A stretch of 64,000 nt of DNA from Babylonia areolata (Eukaryota; Mollusca; Gastropoda; Neogastropoda; Buccinidae): contig NC_134878.1 of the NCBI RefSeq assembly GCF_041734735.1, forward strand, positions 19,868,702-19,932,701, read 5' to 3'. The translations under genes were made by a program, and so were the position numbers. Position 1 is the stretch's first letter. Each line of letters starts with the position of its first letter. The notes beneath the pieces are model-generated. The model was not told where the DNA came from and did not search any database. It worked only from the letters and a program-made list of their open reading frames with translations. Positions 1 through 10,933 of this stretch are shown one piece after another.

Positions 1-1204
1 AAATAAAGATTATAAATTCATCTTAAATAATCAATACTTCATTTTATACTCATTAGAAAGCAGGTGTTGAGCTGCTTCTTTTGAAACCAATCCGATGTAA
101 GTCGGTTCAGGAATCATTTAGAAATCTATCACTGAACACCTTGTAACAAACACAATTCTAATCAGATTTTGCCTGGTTGGGGACCTTTTGTTTCACCGGC
201 CACGCGAGCGTCAGTGCAGTTCGCTTAACTTGCATAAACAGACGGAGTGGGTGATCACTGGTCACTTTTCCACCTGGCCAGTCACTGGCGAGAGCCTGCT
301 CTCTCTCTCTCTCTCTTGCTGTGTCGCTAGCAGTGTGTGTTGTGTGCGTTGTCCCAGAGGCCAACATCTTGCTACGTATCGTTTGCACCGTTGTCTTTAT
401 CTTCTTTTCTTTATCTCCTTTTAACTATTGTCAATAAAACAACAGAAAACCCCTTTTGTGATTGGCTTGCTATATGTTCCTGGCCTGCGCATGAAACTTT
501 TCTATCCTTTAGTTTAATTCAGTAAATCATTAGTAATCATTAATTCTTTTGTATCATCCCCTTTATGATAATAATACCACTCAGGACCACGGCTAAATAA
601 ACAATTTCAATTATTTGCAAGCATTCATATAATTCATACAAGACAAGAAGAAGCAAATATGATCACCTATACCAAATATTTATCAATGATCACCCAAAAC
701 TATGACTATTTCAGCATAATGCCACAAGGCCAGATATTATCCATTCATACAACAATAATAATATTTATGAAAATCAACATCAATATATAAATTCTATGAC
801 CATATATATATACCTATACATTGATAAGACAATAGGTATCATCAACTTCCCTCTCTAAAATATGAGAAAGCATGAATCTGAGAACTGGAAATAAAACACA
901 TACAAAAACTTGTCAACAAAAATAAAAATTACATAAGTAAAACCAAAGGTGAACCGATGATTGCTATGCATATTCCAGAACCACAACTCATAAGGTGTTA
1001 CTGATTCAAGAGGTGTGTCTTCACTTTCCAGTTGTCTTAAAACTATATATTGCTGTTGTTTTTTCCTGCCTGTTTTCATCATCACAATGGTTATTCCCTA
1101 AAAAAAATTTTACAAAACAAGTATAAACCAATACCAGGAGAGCAATCTTTGACAAAAATTATAATTTGGTAAATGATACAATATCTCAAATGATTGATGC
1201 AACA
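1..1204. other. Flank downstream of the ankyrin/SOCS gene, no gene seen
   Basis: AT-rich sequence with a short CT run near 300-325 and no protein-like reading frame. It probably holds the 3' UTR of the minus-strand gene ending at 1205, but I see no clear minus-strand poly(A) signal. Confidence 0.5.
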
Positions 1205-2401
1205 CTATGTTGATCTCCTACAGAGATGCCTAAACAGAATGAGATCTTTCAGAAATGTGGGAATGGGAAGTGCAAGCACATCATCACGTAATGTGTGCCG
1301 CAAAAGACTGCGGATCTTGAAGCAGCAGAGTTCCCTCAAAGAGCGTGGATTGACTGTCAGGTACTGGATTTGCTGCACAATGTCAGCATGATTTTGGTTC
1401 AGCCTTGCTGAAAAAGGTAAAGCTGTCTGGCCATTCAGTTTGCACCCTGCCTCAACCATCAGGCGCAGGATCCTCTCCTCTCCACGAAGGGCAGCCAGGT
1501 AAAGGGGTGTCTGACCTGCATTATTGGCTGTGTCCATGTCGGCATTCACAGTGATCAGGAAATGTGCCACATCAAGCTTGTTGTAGTAAACAGCGAGGTG
1601 GAAAGGAGTGTAGCCATTGATATTGACAGCATTGATTTGGGCTCCATGATTGTAAAACATCTCTGCAATGCCTGTGTACCCACTGCTGCAAGCAATGTGG
1701 AATGATGTTTCTCCATCACTGGTTCTTTGGTGGATGGAAGCCCCTGCCTCCAGCATGATTCTGGCAACATCAATGTAGCCATAGCAGGCCGCAGTATGCA
1801 GAGCACTCCAGTTGTCACGATCGGCTAGGTTGACATCAGCACCATGTTGGATGAGAATCCTACACACTTCTGTGTGCCCAAGACATGTCGCTGCATGCAA
1901 GGCTGTAAATCCATCCAGCTGTGCTGAGTTAACTGATGCACCTCTGTCAATAAGAAACAACACTGTCTCATTCTGCCCATAGGATGAAGCCCAGTGCAAA
2001 GCAGTCCGATGGTCATTGTCTCGACTATTCACATCTACTCCCTTGTTCAACAAGACATCGATACAGTCGATGTGTCCATTGCATGCAGACATGTGTATGG
2101 GTCGTCGCAGCCACATGTGATCATTTATTTCTGGATGGTCAGGTTCTCCCCCGTTGTCCAAGAGCAATGTGAGAATTTGAGACCTCCCCTCCATAGCCGC
2201 CAACCACACAGCACTTCTATGGCCACCACAATGTGGTTTTACTCCCTGCACTGTGACAAGGTCTGATACTTTTTCGTAATCATTGTCATATATAGCACGC
2301 AACAGTTGGGTATGTTCTCGACTGGCGTTGTCATCAACAACGTTGGATATGTGCAGTGGTCTAAGGATTTCCCCCGGAATCCCCACATTACGGCGAGCCA
2401 T
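1205..2401 (-). CDS. Ankyrin repeat and SOCS box (ASB-type) protein
   Basis: One uninterrupted reading frame of 398 residues from ATG at 2401 to the stop at 1205. Residues about 60-330 are ankyrin repeats; typical cores such as TALHWASSYG, TALHAATCLGHTEV, SALHTAACYGYIDVA and TPFHLAVYYN recur about every 33 residues. The C terminus (from about residue 350) is a SOCS box: SLRELCCFKIR fits the elongin B/C-binding BC box and ALPIPTFLKDLILF has the LPxP Cul5 box. Proteins of this build act as substrate receptors of Cullin-RING ubiquitin ligases in the cytosol: the ankyrins bind a target and the SOCS box recruits elongin B/C and Cul5. The target cannot be told from sequence. Which vertebrate ASB number it matches is not clear to me, so no symbol is given. 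A single-exon gene among spliced neighbours may be an old retrocopy or a case of intron loss. It is head to head with GPATCH3. Confidence 0.9.
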   Translation of the reverse strand: MARRNVGIPGEILRPLHISNVVDDNASREHTQLLRAIYDNDYEKVSDLVTVQGVKPHCGGHRSAVWLAAMEGRSQILTLLLDNGGEPDHPEINDHMWLRRPIHMSACNGHIDCIDVLLNKGVDVNSRDNDHRTALHWASSYGQNETVLFLIDRGASVNSAQLDGFTALHAATCLGHTEVCRILIQHGADVNLADRDNWSALHTAACYGYIDVARIMLEAGASIHQRTSDGETSFHIACSSGYTGIAEMFYNHGAQINAVNINGYTPFHLAVYYNKLDVAHFLITVNADMDTANNAGQTPLYLAALRGEERILRLMVEAGCKLNGQTALPFSARLNQNHADIVQQIQYLTVNPRSLRELCCFKIRSLLRHTLRDDVLALPIPTFLKDLILFRHLCRRST

Positions 2402-2834
2402 GTCAAGTTATTCTATATTCGTGAAAATAAAAACTTGCATTGTAATAACTACGTGGTTCAGCCACCTCGGCTGTTTCACATAACTGCTTTGAAATGATCA
2501 GTTGGCACCGACAGGACTTCATGCCCAGTGATTTGTTTCGGTTCTTTTATTTGATTCGGCATGCTACATTTTGTCTCCCTGAGCATGGCCCATGAACTGG
2601 TTCAATAATTCATGAAACAAAATCAAGACCAAACCACTACATTCAAGCTGCCATGCTATCGTGCTGGAAAAAAAACACACACACGTAGAATTCGGTACAG
2701 CTGACAGAAGACGAGTAGTTTGCTGGTGCAGCTGGCAAAAACAATCCAATTCAAAGGTTTGCTACTCTCCGGGAAATTTTACAGTTACGTCCCCTGTCAG
2801 ATGACTGCGACGTTTGGTAAACGAAAGACGATAA
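2402..2834. promoter_or_regulatory. Probable bidirectional promoter, ASB-type gene / GPATCH3
   Basis: Only 433 bp separate the start codons of two divergent genes, so both 5' UTRs and promoters must lie here or overlap. No TATA box at a convincing distance was seen. The sequence near 2770-2830 is richer in CG dinucleotides than the surroundings. Inference from layout only. Confidence 0.55.
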
Positions 2835-4320
2835 ATGAAAATGACGGAAAAGGAACACCATAACATTTCTCAGTCGTCTTCGGGCGTTTATGCGGTTGTA
2901 AACAACATTCCGCCATTCTATCGTTCAGCAGACTTAAGACGATTTTTTTCTCAATTTGTAGAAACAGGAGGATTTGACTGCTTTCACTTTCGCCACAGAC
3001 CAGAAAAACAGTCCGTGAAGGCTTCACTGTCAGAAACAACCAGTTCCTCAAGTGATAATAAAAATGACTCAGAAACATCATCAAGGGGACCTTTTGCCAA
3101 TGACATAAAAAGAGAAACATTTTGCTGCATCATACGAGTATCAGAAGTGAAATTTGTTGAACTGTACAGGACATACCATCAGAGGAATTGGCAAGACAGC
3201 AAAGGAGAATCGGTGTCGAGCAAGTGCTTAATTTCAAGGCAAGTGAAACTTACCGGTTCTCTGTTCGCATTCTTAACCCCTAGGCTGCCTGCATGACGAG
3301 ATAACTCGTCATGGCAAGCATGTATGCTTCGCTGCCTGCATGACGAGATAACTCGTCATCGAAATATTCTGACTTTTCCCTGCTTTGCATTCAGTTCGTT
3401 GACAAAAATGCTGGTAGCTTTAGCTTGGGGAATCTTTCTGGATTCTATTCATAGCTAGAAACACCATCTGCGTCATAAGGCAGTCCTTTATTTGAACGTT
3501 TTGGTTGGGTTACTGGCCGCAGTCTTTGCCTGGCTCCTCTCCTCGCTCGCTCAACAAAATGTCGGACTGACTCCGTGCTCAAGACATGCGCTCGTGGCGA
3601 ACTAAATCAACCAAGATTACTTTCTTTAGCTAATGCTCAGAAAGAATTGGAGCATAAATTCGAAGGAGAAGACAGTGGTGAACATTTATAGGACGATTTG
3701 ATAGAAAATAAAGGGAGCAATAAAGAGAGTGGCCAAGATACAACTATCAATGAGTGATGCAGGCTGTTCAACTCAAGCAGACGAATTTTTAGCAGGGCAC
3801 CGTATGAGCTATTTTCTTGGCACTCAGCCAACGCGGTCTGATGAAGTGACGGTGTGAGAGGGGTGAAGAGGAGGGGGGTGGAGACTGAGGGGGCGTGGCC
3901 TCACATCCATATTATCACTTGCAGAAGTCACAATGCATCTATTTCTTTTTCAGTTTTTTTATATTGTGGTTGTTCTAGTATGATTTTGTGTGTGCAGATA
4001 TCCATTTGTCCAGAAAGTGATATTTTTGTGCAAATTACCAGACTAATGTTTGTAATGAACAAGTTGAAAATGTGACAAAAAACAAAACACAGATTTCAAA
4101 ACAACAGCATGTCACTTAAAATGCATAAAATGGGAAAACATCATGTGTTTTGTATTCTTTATTCATTTCCCTTTCAGAAAATATATACTTTTATGGGTCT
4201 TTCTCCAATAACAAAGAGCACAGAATTTTTTGAAAATTTATACCCGGTTTTTGTGAAAAAACCCTGGCAAATAGATTTCACTTAAATTTTATTTTCCTGG
4301 CAGCGAAAGGGTTAAGTACG

Positions 4321-4371
<51 letters not shown>

Positions 4372-7300
4372 AGTCTCACACACACATTCTTAAGCACACG
4401 TACACACACACACACACACACACACAATGCACACACATACTGTACTACAGCTACTACTGTTACTACAACCACCACCACTAATAAAAGTAATATCAACCCA
4501 GTATTCTGTTTCCACAACCACTAATATTTACTATTACAGTTTCTGAATTGAAGAACACCAAAGCTCTCACACTGCACACATTTGAAAAAAAATATCTCAC
4601 TGCAGTCAGACAGTCATGTTGCACACTTTTGAAGTGCTGTGTTCATGTGTGAGTTACTTATTCATTGTTTTTTTGTTGTTGTTGTTTTTTTGTGAAGTTC
4701 ATTGTCAGTTTGAATTGGAAGCACAGGACACAGGCAAAATGCTTCATTTTTAAAGTTGACTGTCAGGCATTAGAATCCACAATTTTTCCCATCAAGGTGG
4801 AATGGGTTGTGTTCACAAGGCATGGATGTTGACTCTGCCAGTCACACAGAACAGTGGAGAAGAAGTAGCTGACTATGGTACATTGCACAGTTTGGACATT
4901 GTATGTGAATTTTGATTTTTATTGATGATGCAGGGCTTCACCAAAAATGTATAATGAAATAGATAAATAAAAGGAATAAGAAAGTTACCACACCACAGCC
5001 ATACTTCGTAAGAATATCCAAAGAATTATGCCATCAGCCATATAAAAGATCAAATAAAAATCATAACAGATGATGCATGTGTGTGGTGACTGCTATAGTT
5101 TTTCAGTCTCTCACAGACATGGACTAGATTGAAGAAAGGATGTGAATGTTGGTGTCATCATCTGCTTCACTTTTTCGCTGGTTATTTGCCAGTTTGGTTT
5201 TTAAGATCTCTTCACATTTTTGTTTCACACTGCTGAGCTCCTTTGTGAAGGTTGACAGAGAGGGAGCTTCACCAGATGTTGTTGGTGAAGAACGCCAATG
5301 GGGGGTGGTTTGGGGGGGAAGGAAAGTTGAATTTTAAGGTGTTAGCTTTTATAGAGCTGTCTTATTTGAGGGAGTGTTAGGGCCTTGTGCAGACCTCTGG
5401 TACCTTTGTTAATAAGTTGAGTCAAAGGCACACAATTTAAAGCCAGTTGTTTACCTGTCTTCCAGAAGCCAGTCCTGAACTTTTTATCACCAAGAGTAAC
5501 ACTGCGTGTTTTGTTGTAGTGTGATATTTCTTAAGTTCCTGTAGTGTTCTGAGAAGTTACACGTCATATAAAAATCTTACTCTCAGCCAGACTGATTGTG
5601 CCAAACAGGTGCAGCTATGCATGGCCCACTTGTCTGACACTAGTGACAGTAAACTAGCCAAACAGGAAGTAAACATAGGAATTCTCTTTACTGGTGTCTG
5701 TACATCCTTTAACCTTCGCTGGCTGTCGCTTTTGACTACACACGGAAGCTCATGTGGGTTGTCCACAACCCACACCTTTTAGAGACAAAAACCTGTATAT
5801 TCCTCCAAAGCTTGTGTGGGTCATGCACGACCCATACTTTGTAAAGAGACAAAAACCTGTATATTCCTCCAAAGCTTATAGCAAAATATAGAAAAGGAAA
5901 ACATATTGTAACAACTGATTACACACACATGCACTCGCACACACACACACAGACTCACACAAACACATACACTCAGAAGAAACACATGCTCACGCATTCA
6001 CACACACGCACATACACACACACACACTCACACACACACACACATGCACACACAACTGATCACACACACAAACGCATAACACCACATGCACATACATACA
6101 AACCCTCTGAGTCTGATGCACACAGAGATAGATAGAGAGAGAGAGTGAAATTGAGACACAGAGAGAGACAGACAGACAGCGAGACAGAGAGAGAGAGATG
6201 ACTCATAGCATGCTATACACGCACTATCAAAGATATTCAGTCACACAGGTACATCCTGTTAGAGAAAGGGATGGAAGGGGTTATAGCTGAAGACAGGCGA
6301 AAGGGACGGGGCGGGGTGGGGGGTAGTGGGAGAGTAGTGGGGTAGTGAGGCTATTGAAAACTTCTTTATTTTCCTTCACTAATTGCAAATTAAACCTTCT
6401 GAAATCACTATTAAAAATCTATGTGTCGTGCATGACCCACACAAGCTTTCGAAGGGTGACCATGTTTTTTCCTCTTTAAAAAGCATGGGTCATACACAAC
6501 CCACACAAGCGTCCGTGTGTAGTTAAAACGCCACCTTTAATTGCTCATTAATTAATTAATTAATTTTTTTCATTTTTTGGCAAAAGTTGGCCTTTTAGGT
6601 GTAGGAAGCATTTCTGAAATTTCATAGAAAGATATTGAGAATTGGCTGAGATATTTGCGTTTTTGTACCCTTCTGAGTCGTGTATGACCCACGATAGCCA
6701 ACGAAGGTTAACAAACTGGTTTATGCAGCAAGATCCCATGCTCTTAAAAAAAGTGTAGAAAACTAGAATGAGTGCATTTGCTTATCTTTTGATTTCTTTT
6801 TCTCCCATTTACATGTGTAACTCTGCTATAATGGTAAACAGCTCACTGTGTTGTTTTACTGCCAAACTGAAAATTAAAAAAAACAACCTTCAAATAAGAA
6901 AAGTGGTCACTTGAATTATATGTTTGATTTTTCAGGTTGAAAACTGCATCTTTTGATCTTGGAGACACAACAGATAAAAACACTGTGACCACCAGCTGTG
7001 GAACAGTCTCCAGATACCAGACAAGAGGAGAGAAGAGACAGATTCCTGCAGACAGAGAAGAGTTTCGTGAAGAAGACCTTCAGAGACTTCCCGAACTCCG
7101 CCCACCAACAGTCATGCCACATGGCAATGTTGGAACTCCAACTATGCACTTCATGAAACTGATCCAAGAGTGCCGTCTCCCCCCTTCAATCATCAAAAAG
7201 TTACAGCTGGATTTCCCAAAGTCGAAAAGCAAGGGAAAGTATGGCAGTGTCCCATTTGATTACCAGACAGAAGTGATAGAGACAGCTACTGGTGATGAGG

Positions 7301-8250
7301 ATGTGATAGGTGAAAAGGCTGAGGGTGAGACAGGTTGCACAGAAAGTTCATCCATTCACAAAAGTGCTGGCAGTAATAATCTCGCTAAAAATATAAGTGA
7401 TACTGTTCCTGGGATACACAATGAGGAACCATCAGCTGAGAAAACACCTCTGTCCTCAGACAACGCACCTAGCTATAAAGAAAAGCGTCACCTCAAGAAA
7501 CTTGCCAAGCAAGAAAGACGCAAACTGATGGCAGAAAGAATTGAAGAGAAAATGATAGAATTTGAAAAAGGAGGCTCGAGTTCTGAAGATGACAATGACA
7601 CCTGTGAAGAATGGGAGAGACACGAAGCCATGTACGATGACGTATCCAACCAAGGACGCAACAAGGAGCGGTTGTTTGAAGAAGAAATGGAAGTTGTTTG
7701 GGAGAAAGGAGGAAGTGGGCTTGTTTTCTACACAGATGCACAGTACTGGCAGGAAAAAGAAGGGGACTTTGATGAGCAAACAGCAGATGACCTGGATGTT
7801 GACATGAGTGCCTACTATGAAGACGGAGCTGGGGATCCCGACATCCGCGATTTTCTCACCATCCGACAAGAACAGAGACGGCGACGTGGCATTGAAAAAA
7901 CAGACCGATTCTCTGCAGGGATTGGGAAGTTTGAAAAACATACTAAAGGTGTTGGGAGAAAGATTCTTGAAAAACAGGGATGGACAGAAGGCAGTGGGCT
8001 TGGTTCCTCTGTCCAAGGAATTGCTGATGCTTTGGACACTGAGGGTCAGCATCCTAAGGACAGGAAAGGGTTAGGTTACCGTGGTGAGAAGCTTATGAGG
8101 TATGGACTGTCAGCCCAGCGAAAGCGGAAAGCCAACAGTGATGTGCTGATTTCAACTGTTTATGACACTCCTGATGACACAGACCCGCTTGAGCCTTTGT
8201 GGAGAAGGAATGATCCAAGCCACATAAAGCACAGAGACAGAATCAATTAA
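2835..8250 (+). CDS. GPATCH3: G-patch domain-containing protein 3
   Basis: Two coding exons, 2835-3238 and 6936-8250, giving 572 residues (the human protein is about 525). The N-terminal block (VVNNIPPFYRSADLRRFFSQF, then FHFRHRPE) matches the RRM-like start of GPATCH3. After the splice come RLPELRPPTVMPHGNVGTP, the acidic block EEWERHEA, and WEKGGSGLVFYTDAQYWQ, all GPATCH3 hallmarks. The G-patch (about residues 463-520) reads HTKGVGRKILEKQGW then GLGYRGEKL. G-patch proteins bind nucleic acid and often activate DEAH helicases; vertebrate GPATCH3 is nuclear and has been tied to RIG-I/MAVS signalling and to promoter activation. The splice is phase 2 and uses a GC donor (CAAG|GCAAGT at 3239) with a TTTTTCAG acceptor; it restores CLISRLK, the counterpart of CLIRRLR in human. 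The start could be 2835 or the ATG two codons on. The intron holds two transposons. Confidence 0.95.
3237..3246 (+). promoter_or_regulatory. GPATCH3: GC-type 5' splice site of GPATCH3 intron 1
   Basis: The exon ends TTTCAAG-like and the intron starts GCAAGT, the usual consensus of rare GC-AG introns. Using it keeps frame with the acceptor at 6935 and preserves the conserved CLISR-LK join. The nearest GT alternative (about 15 bases on, G|GTTCTC) is a poor donor. Confidence 0.8.
3277..4311. mobile_element. TTAA-flanked piggyBac-like DNA transposon, non-autonomous (element P1)
   Basis: TTAA lies at 3273-3276 and 4312-4315. The ends are inverted: left CCCCTAGGCTGCC, right (reverse complement) CCCTTTCGCTGCC. 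Just inside the left end a hairpin GACGAGATAACTCGTC occurs twice (3292-3313 and 3339-3359), with a smaller palindrome AAGCATGTATGCTT between. No transposase domain is readable in 1035 bp. TTAA targets and 5'-CC ends are typical of the piggyBac superfamily. It sits in GPATCH3 intron 1. Confidence 0.8.
4324..4440. repeat. CA microsatellite
   Basis: Two long (CA)n runs split by a short unique piece, starting a few bases after the right TTAA of element P1. Confidence 0.9.
4441..5708. other. GPATCH3 intron 1 interior, nothing recognised
   Basis: AT-rich unique-looking intron sequence between the CA repeat and element P2. No exon-like or repeat structure was seen on either strand. Confidence 0.5.
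5713..6707. mobile_element. TTAA-flanked piggyBac-like DNA transposon, non-autonomous (element P2)
   Basis: TTAA lies at 5709-5712 and 6708-6711. Left end CCTTCGCTGGCTGTCG, right end (reverse complement) CCTTCGTTGGCTATCG, 14 of 16 matching. A near-palindrome of the type GGGTCATGCACGACCC occurs five times: 5753-5774, 5815-5836, about 6424-6442, 6484-6504 and 6675-6695. The two left copies lie in a short direct duplication. The middle is (CA)n (about 5925-6060) and (GA)n (about 6120-6200). No transposase remains. A relative lies in DOHH intron 3 (11612-11999). Confidence 0.82.
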
Positions 8251-8343
8251 GTGTGTGTGTGCGTGTGTGTTTGTGTGTGTGTGTGTGTGTGTTTTACTGA
8301 CTCTTTATGTATATGTGTGGACTCATGTGAGAGCGTTCATGCA

Positions 8344-8377
<34 letters not shown>

Positions 8378-8445
8378 AAACTCAGGGAAAGGGAGAATGG
8401 GAAAGAGAGATAAAGGCTTTTTTTTTTTTTTTTTTTTTTTTTTAA
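8251..8445. repeat. GT, GA and poly-T runs in the GPATCH3 3' UTR
   Basis: (GT)n starts directly after the GPATCH3 stop codon, followed by (GA)n near 8346-8376 and a long T run near 8418-8443. Short frames here are simple-repeat artefacts. Confidence 0.85.
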
Positions 8446-10173
8446 GGTAATCAGTCATTGAACATTGAAGGCAAAGTATGCGGAATCATTTACCAACATT
8501 AAATAGAATGTCAATTTATCAGTAAATCTGAACAATTGTTTTGAACCAGCAAGACTGACAGCTAGCTAAGGGTACTGATCCAATATGCTGATAATGATTA
8601 CACTTCAACTGTCAGTGAATGTAGGCAAATGTGACAAAATGTTACCCGTGGTTAAAAATGTTTGTTTGTTTACTGTTTTGGTTTGGTTTGTGAAAAAATG
8701 TTACCAATGTTTGAAAATGATAATTTGTTTATATTTTGTTTTTGTTGTATTATTGGTGTCAGGAAGTGTGGAAGTGCTGAGGAAGAATCAGGTGAAAATG
8801 AATGAGGTAGTTTTTTTGAGACGGTGATAGATTTGTTCTGTGGAACATGTAATGATGTATATTACTTTGGGTAGTTAGGTGAAACCTATTTAGTCCCTTG
8901 TCTTGACTGGCTGCACTTTTTGTGAAAAGTAGTTTACAAGTGAACTTTATTCTGAAATGAAAAATTGTGACCAAGTTTAGTGTTACTCCTTACTGAGTTG
9001 AAGGCCCATACATTTAGGGCTCTGTTGCCTCTTATTGGCATCTTGTTGGTCTGGGTACCAGTGATGTGGCCACATAAGTATAGATGTCTATTTCTACAAA
9101 CGATCCTCACAGGATTGATAATTGAAAACTGAAAAATTGTTTATTCAAATCATTTACTTTTTCTTTTTCTTGTGAATCAAATGTTATTTCAAGTTTGATT
9201 TGCTTGTTTCAAGGATCGTTTGAGTACACAGTATGTTAAAGTAACCGAAATCCATGCAAGTAAAACTTTATAGGCCTGTATTTCTGTAGTCTGCCAAGAT
9301 TTCCATTCTTGGAATCTTCTTTGATACTAGTTTTAGTTACTCTCTTGAGCTATTGGATAGGCCGAGTGTTTCATGTGGAACCTCAGCACTTCCTACCTGC
9401 CCTTGGTCTGTAGGAGATCCCTGGATCTGCATGCTCACTAATGGGGACTGGAGGGGTCCAGTCAAGAATCTTACCACATGCTGTCTCTTGAAAGAAATGG
9501 GAACAGGAGATCCAGTCACATTTCTTAACCCACTTAGAGGGACAGCCAAAAGAGAAGCATATTGCTGATATCTAAGGATTAGATTATTTGTTTCAAGATT
9601 TAGTTCTTTGAAAGAATGTGTATGTGACTGGAATGATTTGAAATATTTTGATATATTGAGTATAAATCATAAACAGAGGGAACATTAATAATAATTTTGT
9701 CTGTATATTGGTGTGCCTTTCGAGTGAATGAAGTGATGTGTGACTGTGGAGTATGACAACTGCTCTCAAGTTTATAATTTTTGGAAAATATTTCAACAGG
9801 GAAGAGATGTCATGTGTGAGTGTGTGTATGAGTGAAAAAGAGGGCTTGTTTGTTGTTTCTTTGCATCATGATGGCAAAGTTGATATTGGTTTGCCAACTG
9901 CCAAAGAAACTTGGAATTTGTCAATTCAATTACGGATCAGGCAAATGATTAGATGGGTTTTTTTTTAATCTGTGTCAGTTGACTAAAAAAAAAAAAAAGT
10001 GACATGCACTGTCCATTATACTCTAACACTGGCAAAAAATGTTCCCATCTCTTTTAATACCTGCATTGTTTTCGTCAATCTATTTTAATACCCACATTGT
10101 TTTTGTGTGGATTGCTGTTGTTTTATGCAAAATCAACCCTTTCAAGAACAGGAATTCGTCATGACTGTGCAGG

Positions 10174-10204
<31 letters not shown>

Positions 10205-10933
10205 AAGCCTTATCACTTGGAACTGTTTATTCAGATCAGCATATGGCAGCATTGCTATCGCACATTGTCAGCAATGTATATAATCACACCTGGGCTGCAA
10301 CACACACACACACACATTGCTAAATTTATTTCAATGTTGTGTGTTCATGCATGTACATGTTGATGAAGCCCAGGACTCCCCTAGATTCCACACTAAATCC
10401 GTGTAAAGCATTCAGAAACCTTCATATTATTCTAGATTTGCCCTTTCAGAGACCACATGACAACCTGAGCACCTTCAGTAATCACAAGGACACCATCAAT
10501 TTCCCCTTATCAATTAAAGAAAAGAAGAAAAAATTTATTGAGTTGATGTACTCACATAAACTGACTTTAGACACTTTAAACTAGTCAATGCCAATTATTT
10601 TTGGAAAGAAAGAAAGAAGGAAATGTTACCACTGCCTTTAAAATTAAGCAGTTCTGACTTTCCTTTGGCCAAGGAAAGGGCAATACTATGTAATGTCCAT
10701 ACTGATTAATTCAAGGGCAGCCAATATCTGAAAACATGGAACTTTATAGATTTTTCTTATTGTTATTAGTATTAGTAAAATCTCTGCAGATTGACCCCTT
10801 GATCGCAAATATTAGCACAATCAACACTGTTCTGAAGGATCACAGTCTAATTAATCTTCAAACAGTCTTTAGTTTAAAAGAAAAAAATATCCCAACTCCG
10901 GTCTATAATTCCCCAATTCCCAATCAAGTGAAA
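8446..10933. other. Convergent intergenic space GPATCH3 / DOHH
   Basis: AT-rich sequence with no protein-like frame. It contains (CA)n at about 10171-10203 and 10300-10316. It must hold the 3' UTRs of GPATCH3 (+) and DOHH (-). Confidence 0.5.
10534..10539 (-). terminator. DOHH: Possible poly(A) signal of DOHH
   Basis: TTTATT on +, hence AATAAA on -, about 395 nt past the DOHH stop. Other copies occur further on, so the choice is tentative. Confidence 0.35.

Noticed and set aside
7456-8052. 198-codon frame on - with hydrophobic stretches
   Set aside because: Shadow of GPATCH3 exon 2 on the other strand.
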